A stretch of 64,000 bases of DNA from Diadema setosum. Its lineage: Eukaryota; Echinodermata; Echinoidea; Diadematoida; Diadematidae. The DNA is taken from the NCBI GenBank assembly GCA_033980235.1, contig CM067059.1, positions 14,642,100 to 14,706,099 of the forward strand, read 5' to 3'. Position 1 is the stretch's first letter. Each line of letters begins with the position of its first letter. The notes under the pieces are model-generated. The model did not search any database. It was not told the origin of the DNA and saw only the letters and a list, made by a program, of their open reading frames with translations. A program made the position numbers and the translations under genes. This document shows positions 1-21,400 of this stretch, in pieces.

Positions 1-350
1 TTTCTTCTTCGCTATTCTTCTTCGTAGAGTCATCTTCTTTGTTTTCTTCTCTCTAGTTTTACATTTCTTCTTCCAAGCTCACTTCTCTCTCTTTTTTTTT
101 TTTGCACTCAGATTCTTCAAAGTTCATTTCTTCCTTTTGTTTTATTTCTTCTAATATATGGTTCATTTCTTCTATCCTCATCACAATCCCATCTCTGTGA
201 TCTTTCTTTTTCCTGTACCCAACTTCATCTCTTCTATCTTCTTCTTTAGATCTTCCCTCTTCTTTCTCAATGTCTTTGTGCCTTCTTCTTTTTTTTCTTT
301 GTTTCTCTCTCTTTCTCTTCCTTTCTTTTCTTCAACTCTCTCTTCTGTTT
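1..350. repeat. Pyrimidine-rich low-complexity tract
   Basis: The + strand here is dominated by TTC, CTT and TCT words with few purine runs. The open frames across it are biased Phe/Ser/Leu strings and do not look like protein. It lies about 1.5 kb upstream of the first PPP2R3C coding exon. No gene is supported. Confidence 0.7.
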
Positions 351-1809
351 GGATTTCATGTGCGTTTTGAAATCATCTCCTCATATTGCTTCAGTAGCTG
401 CAATTTCCTTTTTTGACTTCCTGGAACGTGTACTTCGGGAAACTCGATATAATGTTCGAGAAACGGGGACATTTTTATTTGAAACCTTATTTCATTTTGG
501 GACTGACGAACCTTATGAATAACGATCGAGTTATAACCGTATATATACATGTATTATATATATAGTTATATTTATACATATATTTATTCATAACAATGTC
601 ACAATAGAGGAATGCATTAAATGTCAATTGCTTTGATTATAATTCAAAATCTGAATTTTTGGGGGCCTCCCACTTCGTCGGAAATCCAAGAGGATAGTTA
701 GCAGGGAGGAGGGGGGAGGTAATAAATCAGTGGTCTGAAAGCGCACGCGCCACATACTGTACACACGTAATTATAGTAAGGGGGGGGGGGGTGAGCGGTA
801 ACTAGTCAAGAGCCATCTCTGTACGAGTTTCGAACTTTGTTTGTTCGCGTACGCAATTCCACGTAAATACGTACATTACTATCGTTCAGTTATTTGCCGA
901 CAGTTGTCAGGTCGACGACTAGCGCATATTCGTACGACTTTATCTCAACTTTGCGGGATTTTAACTAAAAAATCACGGCCTACTCACTAATTCCACTAAC
1001 TTCAGTAGACGATACCTTTCCGGCCATCGGGAATCTCCAGATGTGGCTAATTGCATTTAAACATCGTAAAATAGTCGTGAATACTTTGAATATTGCAATT
1101 TGTTTGAGCATCGAATTCTTAGCATTGCGCACACGCGTACTGCAGTGCGTGCAGTGCGTATTCGAGAATGTAGGGCAGATAATTCGCGGTCATCATCAAC
1201 TACACTCGTGCGCAAAGGTGAGCGGTTACTAGTCAGGCTACTGTACCGTAATACGTACCGTACTGTGTTACAGCGCCCCGCGGCGCGACGGGGTTATATC
1301 CGGACGAACAATAACTGCTCATCCACCGGATCCACACAGCTCAGACTCAGACGCTGCAGTAGTAGGCCTAGAAAGCTCTGTTCATTCCAAGCGAAGTCAC
1401 TGTAAATTACAGTAGGCCCATTTGTAATTTGTACTACTGCTGGTACTGCATGTGTCTGTGATGGTGATGATACACACACGAGGTTTCCAATATCTGTATT
1501 ACGTAATCTCAGGACAGTTCTTTTTTGGGGCGGGCTGGTGATGAGTAACTGGCTTTTTTGGGCTTGTGGGCATAGTAACTTGTGCCGTGCGTGAGTCATA
1601 CACTAGCTTTTTACTTTGGCTCCTTATATAATGAATAACGCCCAATTGAGCTATTTTCTGCGTAACTGACTCGAGTATACAGTGCAGGCTCGTTGGTAAA
1701 GGAGATTCAGGCTTTCTGATCCGTCTGTCCGGCTATATCAAATCTCATAATCCGTAACAGTACGCAAACCTGAAACATCGTAGGGTTGAAAAAAGAGATC
1801 AAAAGTGAA
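351..1809 (+). promoter_or_regulatory. Upstream region of PPP2R3C (promoter presumed, not delimited)
   Basis: No coding exon is recognisable. Between about 720 and 1800 the sequence holds many CG dinucleotides, more than the AT-rich introns that follow, which fits a 5' region with little CpG loss. An approximately 18-bp sequence (GTGAGCGGTWACTAGTCA) occurs at about 792 and again at about 1218, so part of the region is locally duplicated. A G homopolymer sits at 781-791. I cannot place a transcription start, TATA box or 5' UTR exon. The promoter assignment is inferred from position. Confidence 0.35.
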
Positions 1810-13169
<11,360 letters not shown>

Positions 13170-13520
13170 AAGACAGTCACATGAGGCACACCATTTGTGG
13201 TGCATATATGTGTTTGTGAAAACTGATTTCACAAAAGATGTCAAATGACTAATATCATGCCCACTTTCATCTTGCTTTCCCCCCTTCACTTTGATATGAA
13301 TGTTGGATTTAAGCTTCACTTTAACCATCATCTCTCAAGTTTATGACTCGTGTGTGATTAAGTAAACTTGCACTCCCATTTTCCTGAATTTATGAATACA
13401 GACAACCTCATCTAAGTCAACCTCCTTCAAAGTGAAAAAGCCAGAGCTAAGCCATATTTAAATTTTACCCCAGATGGATATAAACATGTGTTCATTCTAT
13501 TGTATGAATTTAAATTCACA
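13170..13520 (+). other. PPP2R3C 3' flank and presumed 3' UTR
   Basis: This is unique AT-rich sequence after the stop codon with no second gene. I cannot fix the poly-A site. It ends at the first TACTGTA-bounded MITE. Confidence 0.4.
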
Positions 13521-13738
13521 TACTGTATAAGCTTATATCTTCATGAGGATTCGATTTTCGCAAATTTTGCAAGTCACTGTTGAACCGCGAATTTAACAAA
13601 AGGCACAAATGTCGCCATGTTCTAGGGCAATCATGCATCTACAATTGCCTCCGTGTCAATTCGCAAAAACATCTTGCCAAAAAATCCATGACCTCATTTG
13701 CAAAAATATCTGTACATGGAAATAACAGCTTTACAGTA
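13521..13738. mobile_element. Family H MITE, copy 1 (TACTGTA...TTACAGTA ends)
   Basis: Inverted termini TACTGTAtaa / aagcTTTACAGTA enclose AT-rich DNA with words such as TTTTCGCAAATTT and GCGAATTT. Related copies are at 14987-15175 and 33395-33604. There is no coding capacity. It lies in the PPP2R3C-TDP1 spacer. Confidence 0.55.
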
Positions 13739-13796
13739 AGTCAAAGGACTTCCTGCAGTGTCCTTTGAAACCTCATGGTCGAGGTTGACTGTTCAA

Positions 13797-14582
13797 TTTT
13801 TATGCCTCCGCCAACGAAGTGGCCGGAGGCATTATGTTTTCGGGTCGTCCGTCCGTCTGTACGTCCGTCCCGTTTTGTTTTTGTCGATACATCAAACTTG
13901 GTATGAGGGTATATCCTGGGGGGATAATACTTTGTTTGGATTTTAGGGTCACAGGGTCAAAGGTCAAGGGTCAAAGGTCAATTGAAAATGTTAAAATTTA
14001 ACTTTTTTCTCCATATCTCACAAATATTTCAAGATATATCTTCATGGAACTTAATATATATGCATGTACTGACTAACACAGATCATTTAGGGTATTTATA
14101 GGTCAGGGTCAAAGGTCAGGGGGTCAAAGGTCGAGGTCAACTCATCAAATTGTCATTATTTCCCTCTCATCTATGCAATGCCTGTAGAATTTTTCCTTGA
14201 AACTTAGTGTATGCATGTATTACCCAATACAGATTCTCTTGGAAGTTTCTTGTCAAAAGGTCAAAGGCCAAAAGGTCAAAGGTCAAGAGAAAGTGCTAAA
14301 TTTCACTTCTTCTTTAAACTTATAATAAAAGGGTCAAAAGTTGGGTACAAATCCCTAAATACCTGCACTCTTATTAGACAGTATAGCCATTCATCCAAAT
14401 AAACCTAGTTCAAGGAAAGTGAACATTCAATGCATTTGTGACAAACCTGTCATTTGTAATATTTTGCCAGTTATGTGAAACTGTCATCACACATTGTCAA
14501 GACATTGTGCTATAGGCCTATTCGGAGAACCATGCATTATGGCGGAGGCATACCAGTCGCCATAGCGACATTTCTAGTTTTT
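13797..14582 (+). mobile_element. Family A repeat, copy 2 (about 0.6 kb after PPP2R3C stop)
   Basis: The same start (TATGCCTCCGCCAACGAAGT), GTCCGTCCGT run and end (GGCGGAGGCATACCAGTCGC, TTTCTAGTTTT) as copy 1, but shorter by about 200 bp through internal module loss. It carries many AGGTCA words, including GGGTCAAAGGTCAAGG near 13955 and 14105-14150. Confidence 0.85.
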
Positions 14583-14595
14583 CTTATGCTTACTG

Positions 14596-14986
14596 TTAAA
14601 GGGACTGTACAGTACTGGTTGAGGTAGGGTTTCATGTTTTGAACATTCCTAAGTGAGATAATGAAAAGCCTCTTATGAAATATGAAATAGCATGTAATTT
14701 TAAGAAGGATTCAACGTTTATTTGATGAAAATTGGTTTTCAAATGGCTGAGATATCCAAAAAAGTGCTAATAATAAAAGGCGACATGTCCCAACTTTATT
14801 AGTATCTCTTTGTTTCACTTTGTTTTTGGACATCTCAGCCATTTCAAAAACGATTTTCATCGAATAAACTTTTGATACCCTTTAGAACTGCATGCTCCTT
14901 GACATCTCATAGAGTGGTTTCTGAATATCTCACAAAATGTTAAAAGCTAAATCTTCACCTCGACCAGAACTGTACACACCCTTTAA
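14596..14986. mobile_element. Family E inverted-repeat MITE, copy 1 (TTAA-bounded)
   Basis: It begins TTAAAGGGACTGTACAGTA and ends TGTACACACCCTTTAA. The two halves are long diverged inverted repeats. TTTATTTGATGAAAATTGG, then GGCTGAGATATCCAAAA, in the left half pairs with TTTTGGACATCTCAGCC, then TTTTCATCGAATAAA, in the right half, so a transcript could fold into a roughly 390-nt hairpin. TTAA at both ends suggests a piggyBac- or Kolobok-type target site. Copies 2 and 3 are at 18815 and 29451. No protein is encoded. Confidence 0.75.
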
Positions 14987-15175
14987 AGTGGATATTTTCG
15001 TGCGACTAATTTTTCACGCTTGACCGGGTAAGAAGGGTTTCGCGTGTGTTTATAATTCTGCGGAATCAATACATCATGCACAGGAACATATGGCAAGCAA
15101 AAATATTCGCATGCTTTTATTTTCGCGGTACTTTCTGGTTGTGCGAAACATGCGAAAATTTCCACTTTTACAGTA
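14987..15175. mobile_element. Family H MITE, copy 2, abutting family E copy 1
   Basis: It carries GTGGATATTTTCGTGCG at the left and CGAAAATTTCCACTTTTACAGTA at the right as inverted ends. The left end directly follows the TTAA that closes the family E element, so one probably inserted beside or into the other. Confidence 0.55.
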
Positions 15176-17004
15176 CTTGGAACTACATTGTACAAAGATA
15201 GGCATCGAAGAGGTGAACAAGACCTGTGCTGGGTGTTATAGCAATCCATTCATCTTTGAACAACAGTTTTGTGTCCATCGCTTCAAATTTTCTGTCTGCC
15301 CTCATCCAAAGTTCATGTACAGCTGGAGACACTTAAAAGAGCAGCATGGAAAACATGAAAGATTTGATAGTAAAGAAATACTAGGTGGGAAAATTTCCTT
15401 GCAAACAGCATCTTATGTCAATATGATGGAGGGGGGGGGGGATGGGGAGAGAAATAAGAAGATAAGTAATCCATGGCCTTTTTTTCAATCAGGACTCCAT
15501 CCCAGAGTATATGATGGCCAACCACAATCTTCCCCACTTTTAGATGGGGAAAACTGAAGAGAAATGATAAACTAAGTGAGACCAGATGAGCTGATGATTT
15601 ATATGAAATGTGTAGCATTGCATTGTGTGGTATTTCCAAGTTTCCTAGCGACAGGCAATTACGTAGAAGATATCAGTATGCTCTGTTCATGTTTGCTTGT
15701 ATCTCCAGAGTGGAAACTGTAATAGATACTTCTCACTGGGAGAGGTAACTGGTTTCTTGGCATTGTTGTTTGAGTGCATAGGATGGGATCATGCTCTCTT
15801 GCTTTTTTGAGAGTTTCAGATTTGCATTAAAAAAAAAAAAATTCAGACTGATATGTCTGATTTCAGACTGTATTTTCTAAGATTTTCAGGTGAGTGCAGT
15901 TATGCACTTATCATCATTTCATTCCTGTGATATACTTTCAGTTAATTGCTGGAAGAGCTGAATGATGAGGAAAAAGAGATGGTTGCTATGTGTAGTGCAG
16001 TTTTATGTTGGCTGTCATATTTTCTTGGCTGTACTATTGTGTACCTTGTAAACTTCTTCTTTGATTAGAAGATTATTGAAGATAAGCCGGTTTGTGAGTG
16101 TTTGACCGCTTCACTGGGATATCACTGTGCTCTTTAGGAGAGAAGTGAAGTGGATTTTTGTACATGCAAACGGTATAGCTCTCCTACAGACAGGACCGTT
16201 TGCTTTTAAGTTTCCTCCGAAAGACATGACGATGAGGATAAAGCGCCTTGCCAGAGGGCGCTACTGTCGGGCTGGTTGTCAAACCTCAAATAAAAAATGG
16301 GGGCCCACAGTCTTATCCACACACATGGTCTTATGAACCGCTCAGCCACGACAGCTTTGACATAAAAGAGCAATATGGGCTCAGCGTCATGGAGTCACTA
16401 TCTGGACTGAAAGTAACTTTGTATCAATTTGTTATCATTCCAAACATTCTGAAGGAAAGAGGGAAAAGATAAAAAGAGATTGATGACAATTATTTGTTTG
16501 CCAGTGTTTTTGAAGTCACAAAGCCTGTGAAGATAATGTGTAGAAATGGTAAAAATATTGCATAAAGTGATGATTCATTCAGTCAATGTTTTCACAATAC
16601 TGATAATTGATTCAGGGCTTAAATATTATGTATGCAGGTCAGTGTGTGATGATGTGAAAATATCATCGCACCAGAAAAAAAAAAAAGCTACCAGAAAATC
16701 ATATTTGATGTAGACTACTGATTTAATGTAAGGATTTGCAGTCTACAGAATAAACGTTTTGAGTGCCTGATCATCATTCGGAAGGGATAAGGTACTTATG
16801 TATGTATTATGTTGATATATTTGTATATATTGTATATTTTAACACAAGACTGAAATAAATTAAGTATATATTTGTATTTATTGCCATGTTGAAGGCATAT
16901 GAGGAGTCTCCACTTTGGTCATGTTTTTGTATTTTGTATGTCTGTAATTATGCAGATTGGATGTGTGATACACTATGAACGTAAAGAATGCCTTTGGGCT
17001 TTCC
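15176..17004. other. Spacer between PPP2R3C and TDP1, no gene recognised
   Basis: This is AT-rich, mostly unique sequence. ORFs of up to about 155 codons are present, but none has recognisable domains and they overlap low-complexity G and T tracts (for example 15430-15441). AATAAA-like hexamers occur near 16749 and 16852 without a coding sequence to attach them to. Nothing else is supportable. Confidence 0.4.
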
Positions 17005-17098
17005 TTAACCCGTTGAAGACTAGCCCTCGAGTATACTCCCGCAGACGTCTATGGGAAATGCATGTTCAAGCAAAATCAGTTTGTCCTAGATGAGTTAA
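17005..17098. mobile_element. Family C TTAA MITE, copy 1
   Basis: A 94-bp element running TTAACCCGTTGAAGAC to TGAGTTAA, with central CTATGGGAAATG. The family consensus in this window is TTAACCCGTTGAGGACG at one end and its inverse at the other. TTAA at both ends and a CCC-start terminus look like a piggyBac-type non-autonomous element. Other copies are at 19773 (split), 20495, 24143, 30311, 34108 and 37149. Confidence 0.75.
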
Positions 17099-17571
17099 CC
17101 AAGAGTTTATAAATGTGTGTGCATGTTTGTGTGTGTGTATATGTGTGTACTTCTGTGTGTGTGTGTGTGTGTATGTTTTAATGTGTGTATGTGCCAGGTA
17201 GGCATTGATGTGAAGAATTGGATGGTTTGAATCCCTTCATAAACCGAGGGCTAAAGGGCAGGGGAAACCCATATTTTCTCCAAAGGAAATTCACAGAGTA
17301 GCCCTAGTGAGCAATCACTGTATGCCTTTCTGTATAAAGATAAGGGCTCACTAATATGCTCAATTAGCCTTACTCACGTTGACTTTGGATATTAAAGTAA
17401 GATGATGAACAAAAATTGGAATAAACACAAATTTGTTGTTTGCTGGACAAGCACATGTTGCGGCCTGAATTTTTACTCCACTGTAACAGGAAATCTGTCA
17501 TAACCGTGTTTGTTATAACTGGAGTGCATTGTGCACAGTTCACACCATATACCTGTAAGTGTCTCTGCTAA

Positions 17572-17794
<223 letters not shown>

Positions 17795-18392
17795 ATCAAT
17801 CTTCTTTGTAAAGATATACCTGGACACAATTCTGTCTGGAAGAATTTTGGGCACATTGAAAAATCAAGCTCTGTATAAACAACCATAATTATATTTAGAA
17901 ATATGCCAAGCAACACTGAACTGCACCACTGCTTTATGTCTTGTTGTCAACACTTCTTCTTACCACAAAACGAGCAATCTCTGAGCAGGGCATGATGAAG
18001 GCGTTGCACCATTAAATAAGATATAACAGTGTACAAATAACGAGCCCTGAACTGAAGATTGAAGGGGAGAGGTGCTGTCGTGCTCCTCTTCTAACACAAT
18101 TACTGTTATATCACACGAGCATGTGAGGTCATCGAATTGATAATACTATGGAGCTACGTAGCTCCATGATAAGACCAAAAGGCCTACACTGTAAAATCAA
18201 ACTGAGAAAATTCCATTGCAAATTGAGATTCACAGACACCATAACTTCTTCGGATCCGTAACGTACATTCGCGCGTGGATATGTGCATTGTTGATTGTCA
18301 TCTTCAGAGATCTTCGTCTGCTATATTCCCATGAGCCATCTGTCAGATTAATATTGTTTATTACGAAGGGATTTGTTCGTGTGAAATTTCTG

Positions 18393-18443
18393 ATGGCTAG
18401 CCTAGACGATGATGAAGCTCTTGCACGGCAGCTGCAGCATGAG
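18393..18443 (+). CDS. TDP1: TDP1 exon 1: acidic, MIU-like ubiquitin-binding motif
   Basis: It encodes residues 1-17, [17 protein letters not shown]. Residues 7-17 fit D-x-x-L-A-x-x-L-x-x-E, close to the MIU (inverted ubiquitin-interacting) consensus D-x-x-L-A-x-x-L-x-x-x-E. It splices in phase 0 through a GTAATG donor to exon 2, which continues with an acidic then Ala/Met-rich helix (residues 19-36). The exon is inferred: the frame is consistent, but I do not recall a conserved TDP1 N-terminus to confirm it. An alternative first exon is possible. Confidence 0.6.
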
Positions 18444-21400
18444 GTAATGCAGAGGGGCTGAGTTTGATTTACTTTGACCAGCTGTTCAGCCATGCCGGGC
18501 CGTACCTGCCTTGTCGGCGGCAGAGCTCAGAGCCGGAGCTCAGTCATAGGCGCTCCCGAGCCGAGCCCATCGGAGCCAGCCGAGCATGGATGGTACCGGC
18601 TAGCATAGCATGGCTAATGGATAAATGAGGCTGTATCATTAAGTGAAGAGTGGCTCAATGCACCAACAGCAACGAGAGCAGTCCAGTGTCGTAGTTGGTT
18701 CTGTAACATATGATTATGAGATTTGTAGAATAGAGCTTCAAACATTTTAGAGGAAATTTATCTTTCAACAACGAACGTCAGCTCGGTCTAATGCCATGAT
18801 GACATTCATTATGATTAAAGGGATGGTACCTGGTACAGTATTGGTGGAGATGAGAATTGGGCTTTTAACTTTTTGCAAGATACTAAGAAAACATTTATGA
18901 TGTAGTACAGAACATACCATCTTAAGAGGAATTCAAAGTTTATTTGATGAAAATCGGGTTTGGAAACATCCAAAAACAGAGTAAAACAAAGTGATCGTAA
19001 TATAGAATAGTGTGGGTCCCACACTTCATGAGAATCGCTCTTTTTTGGATATCTCGGCCATTTCAAAACCAATTTTCATCAAATAAACGTTGAATTCCTC
19101 ATAGAATTACATGCTCTTTCATATTTCATAAGAGGTTTCTCATTATCTCACAAAAAAATGGTAGAAACCTGAAATAAGCTCTCAACCAAAACAATACGAT
19201 CCCTTTAAAAGACAATGTTCTCTTTTGAATTGAATGAGAAACCGCTAATATCACAGACACAGCAACTGACAGACAAATTCTTTAATTTCATAAGTTATGG
19301 GCCCTTGTAACTGCGACCAGCCCCAACGCTACAGTATAACTGTGTACAAGGAGCACCGGCCCCGGGTTGGGGCCCTAGTAATCTATTAAGTATTAAGTTA
19401 CTATGTATCAGACTAGTGAAAATGAAAATGTCGACATTTGAATATAACAAAACAAAAGAGTATTTAATAAAACCAAAAGGGACGCATGCAAAAAGGAGAT
19501 CTAACAATGTTAATATAGAATTTACTTTTACTAGAATGTTTAACGAACTACTCGATTATTAGGCAAACATCAGCAGTCAACTTTTGGACAGCTATACTTT
19601 AGTTGTTTCTACTGTTTAACTGAAGTATATACTGCCTAGTAGAGTGGTAGTAAAGCCGCAGTGACTGAATGTTACTATAATTAGATGTGGTAATCAATAA
19701 TCGTATAGACTGTATACATGTAATATACATATATAGACATGTAATATATGTTAATTTGTTGAAAGTCACATGTTAACCCATTATGTGAGGACGAGCTGAT
19801 TTTACTGTAAAAAAAAAACACCTTCTTCCCATATACACCTCCCTGAACAGGGGTGGATCCAGGATTTCTGTAAAGGGGGATGCAACTATTATTTCTGGTG
19901 CCACTTCCGGGTTTCATGTCATTTTTTTTTTTTTGTTTAAAAAAAAAAATAAAGGGGCAGAAGCGGATCTAGAGGGGGGGGGGGGGGGGGTTCGGGGGGT
20001 TGCAACCCCCCCCCCCCCCCAAAAAAAAAAAAAAAAATCCGGGGACCATTTTTCTTTTTATCTTATCTTTTTTTTAACTTGTAATTTTATTTTTTTCTAT
20101 TTATGGCAATGACCTCTATACCAAAAATAGTGGTGTTTTAGATGCAAGAAAATGCCATTTTCACACACAGATTTTCAAAAATTCTCCCTACTGTCGGAGG
20201 GGGGACACCCCCCTCCCACACCCTCCCCCCCCCCCCCCCCCCCCCCTCGCTCGCTCCGCTCGCTCGGGCTCGGTCGCTACGCTCCCTCGCATACCGCCCC
20301 CAACCCCCTCCTTTATAAAAAGCTAGATCCGCCCCTGGGGGGGGGGGGGGGGGGTGTACGCCAGTTGCGCCCCCCTCTGGATCCGCCACCGCTGAATATA
20401 AGGCCTTCTCGAGACTAGTCTTCAGTGGGTTAAATCTTGCGTTTCATCATTAGACAACAGGCATCTGCCCTATGTAGGTCTCTTGATCTTTATTTTAACC
20501 CGTTGAGGACGAGTCCCGAGTATAGGCCCACTTGGGCAGGTGTCTATGGGAAATGTGTGTTGTAGCAAAATCAGTCCATCCTCAACCAGTTTGTGGGTTT
20601 CCCTTTAGAATGTTGCTGTGTGTGTGTGTTTTGTTCTTGTTTTTTAATTGTCTCATGACGTAATCATAAAAACCTGAAAGACTCATAATGAGAAACAAAC
20701 AGCAAGTAAGATCATGCGGGGGTGAAACTACATTCAAGGAAAATCTATTCACGAATATATTTTCCTTGCATGTAGTTTCACCCTGGCTTGATCTTACTGG
20801 CTGTTTGTTTCTCATTATGAGTCATTCACATTTTTTTTAAAGCTCATAATCTACAATAGTAAATCGATCTGCAAGGAGTAAAAAACATGAAATACTTTAG
20901 GGTGCTTGGTTATGTTTCATTGCAATAAAGAGCCACAAATGTTCACAAAGAAGGCAAATGTTTAAGATGATAGCTATAGTCATTTAGGTTAGGTGTAGCC
21001 AGATCACCTAACATGCCTTAATTGGATTGACTTATCCAACAAATATGAGTAGACACAATGTTTCAGCCCATCATACCCTCTTTCTTAACCTCCTCCCCCC
21101 TCCCCCCCCCCAAAAAAAAAAAGGAGGGGGAGGGGGAATGCCATATCAATGTGAGGTGATTTATTCCAGCATTTTCGTTGCATTCTGCAAAAACAGTTTG
21201 ACACAGAGGAAGACCGAGAGAAGCAGGACATGGCGATGGCACGAGCCTTGGCAACGGGCCACGATATTTCAGACTCAGACTCAGACGGGGAGGAGAAACT
21301 CCCATTGAGGAAGCTTGCAAGCAAATCCAGTTTTGTTTCTGAGCACAGTGTCAGTGATTCCGACTCTGATGCCACGTACATCGAGGAAGAGGAGGAAGAT

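Larger units (their letters stand above)
19773..20433. mobile_element. Family C TTAA MITE, copy 2, split by a nested transposon
   Basis: The left part is TTAACCCATTATGTGAGGACG at 19773; the right part ends GACTAGTCTTCAGTGGGTTAA at 20433. The intact copies are about 93 bp; here 544 bp of foreign sequence plus a duplicated CTGAA separate the halves. This orders the events: family C inserted first, the GGATCC-type element later. Confidence 0.75.
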
